DNA of 64,000 nt from Bacteroidales bacterium (GTDB taxonomy: Bacteria > Bacteroidota > Bacteroidia > Bacteroidales > UBA932): the NCBI GenBank assembly GCA_017549145.1, contig JAFYVM010000015.1:1-64000 (forward strand). Direction: 5' to 3'. Position numbers and translations under genes: made by a program. The notes under the pieces are model-generated. The model was not told the origin of the DNA. It worked only from the letters and a program-made list of their open reading frames with translations, and did no database searches. The first letter of the stretch is position 1; each line of letters begins with the position of its first letter. Below are positions 55,818-63,446 of this stretch, piece after piece.

Positions 55818-55919
55818 AGTGTTGATTTTAGTTGTTAAACATAGAATTTTTAGGGTAGTAAACTTACACTACACTTCTTTTGTACCCCGAAAACGACCGT
55901 TTTCATAAGCGACAAAGCA

Positions 55920-55951
55920 CAAACTTAGCACTTAAAAATTAAAAATCCAAA
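55920..55951 (-). promoter_or_regulatory. SusC locus 3 promoter
   Basis: On the minus strand, TTTG (55948-55951), 20 bp, TAAGTTTG (55920-55927). It is one base longer than the ideal N19 spacer and leaves a ~95-nt leader. Confidence 0.6.
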
Positions 55952-56175
55952 CATTCTCAAATATTGCGCAGATTACACACATCAAGCGTTTTTGTTGTTT
56001 TGATTGATTTTTTCTATCTCTTTACAGAATTCAACTTACAATTTATAAGTACTCCAAAAAGAAAAGTTCCTTTTTGCAAGAAAAAATCATTTTGAAATAT
56101 TTTTCGACATTTTTATTCTTGTCTCTAAAATCAGCTAAGAAAACGACAATAACCATCATTTTACCTGAAAATTAC

Positions 56176-56183
56176 TATCTTAG
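56176..56183 (+). promoter_or_regulatory. -7-like box for YhhN gene
   Basis: TATCTTAG, one mismatch from TAnnTTTG, 15 bp before the ATG at 56199. Confidence 0.35.
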
Positions 56184-56198
56184 CAAAAAATACAAGAT

Positions 56199-56888
56199 AT
56201 GGCAGCTTTTCGACTTAAAGAACTGTACATCAGACCCGCAGCTCTGATATCAACCGGAATCTTCTTCGCATTGGTGGCAATATTTTTTCTACCAATCAAC
56301 ATCCCACACAAACTTGCATTCCCCGTTTTCACTCTCTTCGTTGCAGGACTTTGGCTGCTCCCATGGCAAATGTGCCTGGCGATGCTATGCTCAGCTTTAG
56401 GCGACTACATGGGATCATGTGGTAATTTTATCGGCCAGATGGGATTCTTCGCACTCGCACACATCTGGATAATCTCTTATTTTATTAAAAGATATAAGGA
56501 AAGAGTCGAACCGGACAGAAAACTCACAGCAAAAGCCAAGGGATATCTGACAATGGTCATATTCTGCACCATTGCGCTTCTTGTCACAGCCTTTACAGTA
56601 ATTCTTCCTGGAGCACCTCAAGGAATTGAAAAAATCGGAGCAAGCTGCTATGCCGTAATCATCAGCACGATGTTATTATCAGGACTTCTGCAGAGGAGCA
56701 GTCTCTACGCACTTGGAGCCGTGCTTTTTGTATTCTCAGACTTTATATTGGCATGGAACAGATTCGTCGAGCCTGTACCATATCGAAATTATCTCGTATT
56801 AGGGACATACTATCTGGCTCAATGGCTCCTCTTCATCAGATCCACTAAATACAGAATAAAATCCCCTATCCGTCTAATGAGGTTTTAA
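56199..56888 (+). CDS. YhhN/TMEM86 family membrane protein (lysoplasmalogenase-like)
   Basis: A 229-residue protein with about eight hydrophobic helices. YhhN signatures are CSALGDYMGSCGNFIGQMGFFALAHIWII and FSDFILAWNRFVEPVPYRNYLVLGTYYLAQWLL. Animal TMEM86 members hydrolyse lysoplasmalogens; anaerobic Bacteroidota can contain plasmalogens, so lipid turnover is plausible. It is monocistronic and ends at a bidirectional terminator shared with the tRNA gene. Confidence 0.88.
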   Translation: MAAFRLKELYIRPAALISTGIFFALVAIFFLPINIPHKLAFPVFTLFVAGLWLLPWQMCLAMLCSALGDYMGSCGNFIGQMGFFALAHIWIISYFIKRYKERVEPDRKLTAKAKGYLTMVIFCTIALLVTAFTVILPGAPQGIEKIGASCYAVIISTMLLSGLLQRSSLYALGAVLFVFSDFILAWNRFVEPVPYRNYLVLGTYYLAQWLLFIRSTKYRIKSPIRLMRF

Positions 56889-56902
56889 GTTGAGAAAAAG
56901 AA

Positions 56903-56930
56903 AAAGGCCTGATCGATTGATCAGGCCTTT
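56903..56930. terminator. Bidirectional terminator between YhhN gene and tRNA-Leu
   Basis: AAAGGCCTGATC-GATT-GATCAGGCCTTT, a perfect 12-bp stem with A/T ends that serves both convergent transcripts. Confidence 0.9.
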
Positions 56931-56931
56931 G

Positions 56932-57014
56932 TGCGGTGGGCGAGACTCGAACTCGCACAGGATTACTCCCACTACCCCCTCAAAGTAGCGTGTCTACCAT
57001 TTCACCACCACCGC
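56932..57014 (-). tRNA. tRNA-Leu (anticodon GAG)
   Basis: An 83-nt class II tRNA. The acceptor stem GCGGTGG pairs with CCACCGC, with discriminator A. D-arm contains TGGTAGACAC. The anticodon stem is CTACT/GGTAG with loop TTGAGGG, giving anticodon GAG. A variable arm follows, and the T-arm is GCGAG-TTCGAGT-CTCGC. CCA is not encoded. Confidence 0.95.
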
Positions 57015-57095
57015 TTTTGAATTGGGACTGCAAATATACGCGCTTTTTTTATATCTGCAAAACTTTTTGAATATTTTTTTTGAAATTTTATCCAA

Positions 57096-57554
57096 TTATT
57101 CAATTTTCTTCCAATATATTGACTGAGAAAAGCACAATAAAGTACCTTTTACTCTCAACCTACCGTCTTCTACAAACTCACATTGAACACTCGCTCTAAA
57201 TCCACGAGTCGGATCATAAACCTTTGTTCCTCCCCACTTCTGCTTATCAGGATTATAGACAAGACCTTTAATGATTATAATCTTGTCACACTCGACATTG
57301 CGAAGTGACTCATCTGGATTCTGTTCATCCAATCTGACATTACCATTCGCGTCCAGACGGTTCTCCACCCAACAGACTTGAGCCGTATAAGTACCGTCTG
57401 GATTTTTATAGACAGATACTTTTGTCGCCTCCCCATGGTGGTTTACCTCATAGATTCCTATTATATTATCAGCAAGTGAATTCAAGTCCGTCTGTGCACA
57501 GACCGGAACGCACGCTGCAATCAAGCTAAAAACTATGATAATCAGCCTTTTCAT
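57096..57554 (-). CDS. DUF2147 family secreted protein
   Basis: About 152 residues with a signal peptide (MKRLIIIVFSLIAACVPVCAQ). DUF2147 signatures are IIGIYEVNHHGEATKVSVYKN, YTAQVCWVENRLD, GLVYNPDKQKWGGTKVYDPTRG and VKGTLLCFSQSIYWKKI. Members are small periplasmic beta-proteins of unknown role, probably lipocalin-like. It is divergent from rpsP. Confidence 0.85.
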   Translation of the reverse strand: MKRLIIIVFSLIAACVPVCAQTDLNSLADNIIGIYEVNHHGEATKVSVYKNPDGTYTAQVCWVENRLDANGNVRLDEQNPDESLRNVECDKIIIIKGLVYNPDKQKWGGTKVYDPTRGFRASVQCEFVEDGRLRVKGTLLCFSQSIYWKKIE

Positions 57555-57580
57555 TTCCAATATATTTTTGTGTGCGGTTG

Positions 57581-57588
57581 CAAATATA
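57581..57588 (-). promoter_or_regulatory. -7 box for DUF2147 gene
   Basis: The minus strand reads TATATTTG, 27 bp before the ATG at 57554; divergent from the rpsP box. Confidence 0.5.
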
Positions 57589-57600
57589 AGAATTATTTCG

Positions 57601-57608
57601 TACTTTTG
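57601..57608 (+). promoter_or_regulatory. -7 box for rpsP-rimM
   Basis: TACTTTTG fits TAnnTTTG, with GTTG 20 bp upstream as a weak -33 element. The leader to rpsP is about 57 nt. Confidence 0.6.
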
Positions 57609-57671
57609 CGCGCTTTTCCTCGGGTAGGAAAACGCAGGTGTAATTTATTAACTACTTAAAACAGATTCACA

Positions 57672-58211
57672 ATGGCTGTTAAAATTCGTCTTCAGCGCCA
57701 CGGAAAGAAGAATTTCGCATTCTTCCACATTGTTGTGGCTGATTCACGCGCACCACGCGATGGTCGTTTCATTGAGCAGATCGGCTCTTACAATCCAAAC
57801 ACAAATCCTGCAACAATCGTTCTCAACCACGAGCGCGCACTTGCATGGGTTAACGTAGGTGCTCAGCCTACCCTTACTGCAAAGCGTATCCTCTCTTACG
57901 AGGGCATTCTCCTTGCAAAGCACCTCCAGGATGGTGTTAAGAAGGGTGCTCTTACTCAGGAGCAGGCAGACGCTAAGCTTGCTGCTTGGAAGTCAGAGAA
58001 GGCTGCAAAGATCAACGCAAAGAAAGAAGGTCTTAGCAAGGACGCTGCTGCTGCACGCAAGGCTGCTGCAGAGGCTGAGGCTAAGGTAAACCAGGAGAGA
58101 GTTGAGGCTATCGCTAAGAGACAGGCTGAGGCTGCTGAGGCTGCACGCGCGGCTGCAGAAGCTGCTGCAGCAGAGGCTGCTGCTGAAACTGAGGAGACTC
58201 CAGCTGAGTAA
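57672..58211 (+). CDS. rpsP: 30S ribosomal protein S16 with long Ala-rich tail
   Basis: A 179-residue S16. The first ~85 residues are the usual ribosomal domain ([35 protein letters not shown]). The remaining ~95 residues are a charged and Ala/Glu-rich helical extension typical of Bacteroidota S16. It lies 4 bp before rimM, the usual ribosome-assembly pair. Confidence 0.97.
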   Translation: MAVKIRLQRHGKKNFAFFHIVVADSRAPRDGRFIEQIGSYNPNTNPATIVLNHERALAWVNVGAQPTLTAKRILSYEGILLAKHLQDGVKKGALTQEQADAKLAAWKSEKAAKINAKKEGLSKDAAAARKAAAEAEAKVNQERVEAIAKRQAEAAEAARAAAEAAAAEAAAETEETPAE

Positions 58212-58215
58212 TCCT

Positions 58216-58746
58216 ATGCAGCAGATAGCTCAGGTTCTGAAATCTAACGGTACCGACGGGGAGCTTGTAATGAGTTTCCGTTCGATCGCTCCTGAGGATA
58301 TCAACCTACAGGAACCGGTGTTCATCGTTTTCGATGGACTACCGGTTCCTTTTTTTATTGAATCTTTTACCAAACGCGGCAATTCTAAGGCTCTTGTACG
58401 CCTCACAGGCATTCATTGCCAGGAAGATGTAGATGAAATTTCAGGAAAAGCCGTATATATTGAAGAAGGTGACGAGCAGGAAATGTCTCTTGAAGAAGAC
58501 GGATTCGCTGCACTTGTCGGATGGATGCTCCTAACCCCATCTGGCGCCTCAAGTAACTCACCGGAAGACATGGAGCTGATAGAAGTCGGCGAAATCACAG
58601 ACTTCATAGAAATCCCAAACAATCCTTGCATAGAGGTAGAAACAGAAAATGGAGCAGTAATGATACCGCTCCATGAAGATTTGATTCTTTCTATTGATCC
58701 GGAGTATCAGGAAATCATCATGCAGGTTCCTGAAGGCCTCCTTTAA
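58216..58746 (+). CDS. rimM: Ribosome maturation factor RimM
   Basis: A 176-residue protein that binds S19 and assists 30S maturation. The start is ATG 58216 (MQQIAQVLKSNGTDGELVMSF), 4 bp after rpsP; Met codons upstream overlap rpsP. The N-terminal beta domain ends near PVPFFIESFTKRG, and the C-terminal PRC barrel includes GEITDFIEIPNNPCIEVE and IPLHEDLILSID. Its 3' end overlaps the convergent DUF4465 gene by 4 bp. Confidence 0.94.
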   Translation: MQQIAQVLKSNGTDGELVMSFRSIAPEDINLQEPVFIVFDGLPVPFFIESFTKRGNSKALVRLTGIHCQEDVDEISGKAVYIEEGDEQEMSLEEDGFAALVGWMLLTPSGASSNSPEDMELIEVGEITDFIEIPNNPCIEVETENGAVMIPLHEDLILSIDPEYQEIIMQVPEGLL

Positions 58747-59513
58747 TATTCAATTGCGATATCCGCAATTACATTATCAAGACAGAAATACTGAGAAACA
58801 CTCTTGGTTGATACCAACGCGAAGTTAATCTTATCAATCGACGCAAGTGCACCAAGGTCAAAGTTTGTCCATTTTGATACAATGGAATCCTTTGGCTGTC
58901 CTGACTTATCGTTCTGAGTATAATCCGCCAAGTTGATCTCAGCTTTTCCTGTCATCTGACCGCCCTTATAACCGGTTGCAACCAATGTAAGCTTATCACC
59001 ACGCTGGAATGTTGCAGCAATTTCCTCTGCAACTTTAGCAGTATTTGTTACCTGGCACATTTTCATCGTACAAGTTCCTGATGTCGGCAATAAGAATTCA
59101 ATGTCATAAGTTGGTCTCTGAGAGCTCATATAGTACACCATATAAGTGTTTACTCCCTTAATTGAATGAGCACGCCAAGTCATGTCAAGATTCAGTACCT
59201 CAGGCTGAGTCTCTGTACCCTCCTCTTTTGGTTCTGGATCATAAACTCCCTCCAGAGCAGAAATACGGAATCCTCCTTTATACTCATAAGTTGAGGCATC
59301 AATATTATGGCAGAATGCCAGATAATTATATCCGATGGCATACCCTTTTTCTGCATAATATGTACTGTCTGCTCTCAAAGTCAAATCTGATCCATACTCA
59401 AAGTTTGCTACCAAAGTATAATTCTCTGAGCTAGTGAAATCAAAACAAGAAGTAAGGGCAAACGCAATCACTGCCATGCCCATGAATCGTTTAAGTGATT
59501 TTAATACTTTCAT
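58743..59513 (-). CDS. DUF4465 family lipoprotein
   Basis: A 256-residue lipoprotein (VIAFALTSCFDF) with the DUF4465 pattern: GYAIGYNYLAFCHN and, at the end, VSKWTNFDLGALASIDKINFALVSTK leading to QYFCLDNVIADI. Family members are beta-sandwich proteins of unknown role, often surface-exposed. It lies 22 bp downstream of dapF on the same strand and may ride on the dap transcript without sharing its function. Confidence 0.85.
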   Translation of the reverse strand: MKVLKSLKRFMGMAVIAFALTSCFDFTSSENYTLVANFEYGSDLTLRADSTYYAEKGYAIGYNYLAFCHNIDASTYEYKGGFRISALEGVYDPEPKEEGTETQPEVLNLDMTWRAHSIKGVNTYMVYYMSSQRPTYDIEFLLPTSGTCTMKMCQVTNTAKVAEEIAATFQRGDKLTLVATGYKGGQMTGKAEINLADYTQNDKSGQPKDSIVSKWTNFDLGALASIDKINFALVSTKSVSQYFCLDNVIADIAIEY

Positions 59514-59535
59514 TTTTATCTATTTTGTTCTAATC

Positions 59536-60402
59536 TTATAAAATAATTTCTGCAACATACGTAGCTGGACCGGTAAGCCAGACATCCTGAGCCACGCATC
59601 CATGTGATGATGGGATAAAATCAACTGCCAGCTTATCTCTTTTCGCCATCACATCATATCGTACTCTGCCGTCTTCTTCAGCTGACGGTTTCACACTCGT
59701 TATATAAGAAGCGATACAAGAAGCCACGATACCTGTTCCACAGGCAAAAGTCTCATCCTCAACTCCTTTCTCGTAGGTTCTCACATTTACAACTCCCTCT
59801 ACCGGTTCAACGTAATTAACATTTGCCCCGACAGGCTTCAGTTCCTCAGCATTCCATCTGATATCTCTGCCCTCGCCTACTATATCGTACTCTTTCAAGT
59901 TCTCTACAAAACGCACATAATGTCTTGTGCCTGTATCAAGGAAGAGTCCTTTTGATGGAGCAGTAGGACCAGTCAAGGCATCATATGATGAATATTCTGC
60001 AACATCCTTCATTTTCAGGCGTACAACCTTTACTTTCTCATCAGAGCTGAGAATCTGCGCTGAGTGAGGACCATCTGCTGCAATAAACTCAAAATCAACA
60101 ATACCACAATCCGCTGCGAAGGCCACAATGCATCGTCCTCCATTACCGCACATCATCCCGCCTGAACCATCAGAGTTGAAATATGTCATCTTGAAATCAT
60201 AGCCTTCTGGAGCTGAATCAAGAAGCATAAGGCCATCGGAACCAATACCGTAGCGTCGATCACACAGATCTTCGATTCTATATGTCGACTCAACGCCTTT
60301 TTCTGCCACATACAAAACGCCCCCTCTCTCTCTGATTGCTCCATTTCTATTATCTGCAATCAGAAAGTCGTTTCCTGCGCCTTGATATTTATATAGTTTC
60401 AT
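59536..60402 (-). CDS. dapF: Diaminopimelate epimerase
   Basis: A 288-residue enzyme that converts LL- to meso-diaminopimelate for lysine and peptidoglycan. The two catalytic Cys are in MMCGNGGRC and FACGTGIVAS, the expected acid/base pair. N-terminal YQGAGNDFLIADNR is typical. It is preceded, on the operon strand, by the aminotransferase gene and a palindromic repeat that fills the spacer. Confidence 0.96.
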   Translation of the reverse strand: MKLYKYQGAGNDFLIADNRNGAIRERGGVLYVAEKGVESTYRIEDLCDRRYGIGSDGLMLLDSAPEGYDFKMTYFNSDGSGGMMCGNGGRCIVAFAADCGIVDFEFIAADGPHSAQILSSDEKVKVVRLKMKDVAEYSSYDALTGPTAPSKGLFLDTGTRHYVRFVENLKEYDIVGEGRDIRWNAEELKPVGANVNYVEPVEGVVNVRTYEKGVEDETFACGTGIVASCIASYITSVKPSAEEDGRVRYDVMAKRDKLAVDFIPSSHGCVAQDVWLTGPATYVAEIIL

Positions 60403-60417
60403 AAACTTTCTTTTTTA

Positions 60418-60444
60418 AGATCCTTCGCTTCGCTCAAGATGACA
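60418..60444 (-). repeat. CTTCGCT..CTCAGGATGACA-type repeat, copy A
   Basis: AGATCCTTCGCTTCGCTCAA followed by GATGACA, between dapF and the aminotransferase. On the operon strand it starts about 7 nt after the aminotransferase stop codon. Same family as 61643-61711, 63399-63446 and the in-frame copy at 31416. Confidence 0.85.
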
Positions 60445-60451
60445 GCGTGAA

Positions 60452-61636
60452 CTAAAGTTCGGTTTGGAGGATTTCTGCGAGGAGCTTGATACCTGCACGG
60501 ATCTTTTCTTCTGTCATGAACGAGAAATTCAAGCGCATCGTATTCTTTCCATTTCCATCCGGATGGAAGAACTCTCCTGCAACATAGGCCACACCTGCAT
60601 CAAGAGATTTATCATAGAACTTCACTGCCTCAAAACCCTCTGGCATCGTCAAGAATAGGAAGAGACCTCCCTCCGGATGCGTCCATTTCACTCCCTGAGG
60701 CATATGCTCATTCAAAAGCGACAGCAACAGATCTCTTTTTCCCTTATAAAGAGCCACAGATTTCTTCAGATTCTCGTCAAGTCTTCCACTTGAAAGGAAC
60801 TCGGCTGCCACATACTGATCAAGGATAGGCGGGCAAAGATCCAAAGACTGCTTGCATACATAGATCTTATCCAAGATATCCGGATGTGCAATAGCCCAAC
60901 CTAATCTGAAACCTGGGGCAAAAATCTTTGAGAATGATCCAAGGTGAATAACATGATCCGGGCTGAGCGAATACATTGTAGGAATGTGCTCACCTTCATA
61001 TCTTAGTTCACGATATGGGCTATCCTCAACAATAAGAAAATCATATTTCTCTGCTAATGCAACAAGCATCTTACGTTCCTCAAGAGTCAAAGATTCTCCA
61101 GAAGGATTCTGGAAATCCGGGATCATATACAGGAACTTTATCTTTTTGCCATCCTCTGACACCTGAGCGATCATCTGCTCATAGGCCGCCTGAAATTCTT
61201 CTATATTATCATTGTGCGCAACTCCTCTGATATCAGCGCGATATGAGCGGAATGACTGAAGAGCACCCAAGTAAGACGGGCTTGAAGTAAGAATTACATC
61301 GCCAGGATTGACGAGTACTCTCGTACACACGTCAATTCCCTGCTGAGAAGAAGATGTGATCTGCACACGCTCCACTGGCACACCATAGCGCTTAGCAACA
61401 GCATCTCGCAACTCCGGAACGCCCTGAGTCGCTCCATACTGAAATGCCTTAGCACCATACTTTGCAATCACCTCTGCGATTGTCTGCTGGATGGCTTCCA
61501 ATGGAAAAGTATCCGCAGAAGGATAGCCCCCTGCGAATGAGTAAATTGCATTAAGGTCCACTCTCTTAAAGATCTCCCTCACAGGAGACCTGAAGAAAGA
61601 GCCCACATCTTCTGAAAATTTCTCTGTATATTTCAT
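60452..61636 (-). CDS. PLP-dependent aminotransferase (class I, LysN-like), candidate DapC
   Basis: A 394-residue fold-type I aminotransferase. The PLP Lys is in GSFSKIFAPGFRLGW, with the substrate-binding region FAGGYPSADTFPLEAI, SSSQQGIDVC and PDFQNPSGESLTLEERK. It resembles 2-aminoadipate (LysN) and MocR-type enzymes. Placement between dapD and dapF suggests that it does the N-succinyl-2-amino-6-ketopimelate transamination (DapC step), which no other gene here supplies. This is inference; a desuccinylase (DapE) is not in the window. Confidence 0.87.
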   Translation of the reverse strand: MKYTEKFSEDVGSFFRSPVREIFKRVDLNAIYSFAGGYPSADTFPLEAIQQTIAEVIAKYGAKAFQYGATQGVPELRDAVAKRYGVPVERVQITSSSQQGIDVCTRVLVNPGDVILTSSPSYLGALQSFRSYRADIRGVAHNDNIEEFQAAYEQMIAQVSEDGKKIKFLYMIPDFQNPSGESLTLEERKMLVALAEKYDFLIVEDSPYRELRYEGEHIPTMYSLSPDHVIHLGSFSKIFAPGFRLGWAIAHPDILDKIYVCKQSLDLCPPILDQYVAAEFLSSGRLDENLKKSVALYKGKRDLLLSLLNEHMPQGVKWTHPEGGLFLFLTMPEGFEAVKFYDKSLDAGVAYVAGEFFHPDGNGKNTMRLNFSFMTEEKIRAGIKLLAEILQTEL

Positions 61637-61642
61637 TGTATA

Positions 61643-61711
61643 AGATTCTTCACTCCACTTCGTTTCGTTCAGAATGACAGTTATGTCATCCTGAGCGACA
61701 GCGAAGGATCT
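61643..61711. repeat. Inverted pair of the same repeat, copy B
   Basis: AGATTCTTCACTCCACTTCG ... AGAATGACA (61643-61679) faces TGTCATCCTGAGCGACAGCG...AAGGATCT (61684-61711), so the two units can form one long hairpin. On the operon strand the repeat starts directly after the dapD stop (TAA at 61712-61714). Confidence 0.85.
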
Positions 61712-62482
61712 TTATCGAAGCATATCCTCCAAAGTAATCGAGCCAGAAGTCTTCGCATCGCGATACTTCACGATAACCGGGCAGTAAAGGTGAATTCCCT
61801 GCTCTGCACCTGGGCCCTTGCTTACTGGACGGCTACCAGCTACAACTACTGCTCCCTCAGGAACAACGATCTGTCCGTTCTCGTTTGCACGGATATATTC
61901 TCCAGTTGTTGCATCAAAGATAGCTGTTGAAGCATTGATAATAACGCCTGTGCCGATTACTGCGTTCTGCTTGACAATTGTACCCTCATAGATACCACAG
62001 TTTCCACCGATGAAAACATTGTCCTCAATGATAACAGGAAGGGCACCTACTGGCTCCAACACTCCACCAAGCTGCGATGCTGCAGAAAGGTGAACATGCT
62101 TTCCTACCTGTGCACATGAACCTACGAGCGCATGTGAGTCAATCATTGTTCCCTCATCCACGTATGCACCAATATTCACATACGCTGGCGGCATCATAAT
62201 TACCGACGGTGCTAGATATGCGCCTGTACGGACGCTGCTTCCACCTGGAACGATACGCACGCCATTCTCTGCTGTGAACTTTCTTGTAGGGATGGTATCC
62301 TTATCAAAGAATGAGAACTGTCCCTGAGTCATATCTGTAAGTTTACCAAGACGGAATCCGCTCAAGATAACCTCCTTAACCCATGAGTTTACCTGCCACT
62401 CTCCATTCACCTTCTCGGCAACTCTAACCTTGCCACTTTCCAAATCAGCAATTGTCTGCTGAAATCTTTCCATATCTGTCAT
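61712..62482 (-). CDS. dapD: Tetrahydrodipicolinate N-succinyltransferase
   Basis: A 256-residue left-handed beta-helix acyltransferase that succinylates tetrahydrodipicolinate. Hexapeptide repeats run through [42 protein letters not shown] and [14 protein letters not shown]. It marks the succinylase variant of the DAP pathway. It lies 10 bp after dapA with no repeat between them. Confidence 0.95.
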   Translation of the reverse strand: MTDMERFQQTIADLESGKVRVAEKVNGEWQVNSWVKEVILSGFRLGKLTDMTQGQFSFFDKDTIPTRKFTAENGVRIVPGGSSVRTGAYLAPSVIMMPPAYVNIGAYVDEGTMIDSHALVGSCAQVGKHVHLSAASQLGGVLEPVGALPVIIEDNVFIGGNCGIYEGTIVKQNAVIGTGVIINASTAIFDATTGEYIRANENGQIVVPEGAVVVAGSRPVSKGPGAEQGIHLYCPVIVKYRDAKTSGSITLEDMLR

Positions 62483-62492
62483 AATCTATCTT

Positions 62493-63368
62493 TTATAGCA
62501 ATCCAAGTTCCTTGATTGTTCCGAGCATCTGGTCGTATGCTCCCTGGCTTGCAGGAACAAGAGGAAGTCTGCACTCATTCTGGATGAATCCCATTGCAGA
62601 AAGAGCTGCCTTTGTCGGGATCGGGTTGCTCTCAATAAAGCAATCTCTGAAAAGAGGAGTAAGAGTATCGTGGAGCTTCTGAGCCTCCTCTGTCTTACCC
62701 TCGAGCATTGCGTGAGTGAGCTCTACTACCATTGAAGGCACAATGTTAGACGCAACACTGATTACGCCCTCTGCACCATTCTGCATAAGATCAAGAGTCT
62801 CATCATCATTTCCACTCAACACCACAAAACCCTCTGGACGATTCTTGAGAATCTCAAGAATCTGCTCTCTCTTGCTTGAAGCCTCCTTCACAGCAACGAT
62901 ATTATCAATCTGAGCAAGTCTGAGAGTTGTCTCTGCTGTCATATTGCTACCTGTTCTGCCTGGTACATTGTAAAGTACGATTGGCTTAGTGGTAGCTGCT
63001 GCAACAGCCTTATAGTACTGATACATTCCCTCCTGAGGTGGCTTGTTGTAGTAAGGAACTACCACAAGGAAATAATCCACACCATGCGGCTCAAGAAGCT
63101 GAATGTTTGCAATAGTCTGCTCAAGGCAGTTTGTACCTACTCCTGCCATGACAGGAAGACCATTTGAATGCTCCTTTGCAATCTGAAGTACACGGATCTT
63201 CTCGTCATCAGTAAGACAAGGAGTCTCACCAGTTGTTCCAAGTGGCACGAGGAAGTCTATTCCTCCTGCGACCTGACGATCGACCAATGCTGCAAATGCA
63301 TCATAGTCAACTGCTCCATTCTTGAATGGAGTAATTAGCGCGGTACCGCAACCTTTTAACATTTTCAT
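62493..63368 (-). CDS. dapA: 4-hydroxy-tetrahydrodipicolinate synthase
   Basis: About 291 residues; condenses pyruvate and aspartate semialdehyde. The Schiff-base Lys is in IVAVKEASS, the catalytic Tyr in IVLYNVPGRTG and Thr in GTTGETPCL. MKMLKGCGTALITPF is favoured as the start over an upstream Met seven codons earlier, which reads through poly-T derived codons (KLKNQN). Confidence 0.95.
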   Translation of the reverse strand: MKMLKGCGTALITPFKNGAVDYDAFAALVDRQVAGGIDFLVPLGTTGETPCLTDDEKIRVLQIAKEHSNGLPVMAGVGTNCLEQTIANIQLLEPHGVDYFLVVVPYYNKPPQEGMYQYYKAVAAATTKPIVLYNVPGRTGSNMTAETTLRLAQIDNIVAVKEASSKREQILEILKNRPEGFVVLSGNDDETLDLMQNGAEGVISVASNIVPSMVVELTHAMLEGKTEEAQKLHDTLTPLFRDCFIESNPIPTKAALSAMGFIQNECRLPLVPASQGAYDQMLGTIKELGLL

Positions 63369-63398
63369 ATTCTGGTTTTTTAATTTCATTTTTAATAT

Positions 63399-63446
63399 AG
63401 ATCCTTCGCTTCGCTCAGGATGACAGACTGAAACTCAGGATGACAG
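63399..63446 (-). repeat. Same repeat family, copy C
   Basis: AGATCCTTCGCTTCGCTCAG, GATGACAGACTGAAA, then CTCAGGATGACAG; fills the dapB-dapA spacer. On the operon strand it begins immediately after the dapB stop. The doubled CTCAGGATGACA matches the layout of the in-gene copy at 31416. Confidence 0.85.

Larger units (their letters stand above)
55818..56198. other. Divergent intergenic region between SusC locus 3 and YhhN gene
   Basis: About 380 bp of A/T-rich DNA. It holds the leader and promoter of the SusC transcript (55920-55951, minus strand) and a probable -7 box for the YhhN gene (TATCTTAG, 56176-56183). The stretch 55970-56160 contains no gene or obvious repeat. Confidence 0.6.

Noticed and set aside
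55970-56160. Possible small RNA or riboswitch before the third SusC or YhhN gene
   Set aside because: The DNA is A/T-rich with no stable long stem or known riboswitch core visible; only promoter elements could be supported.
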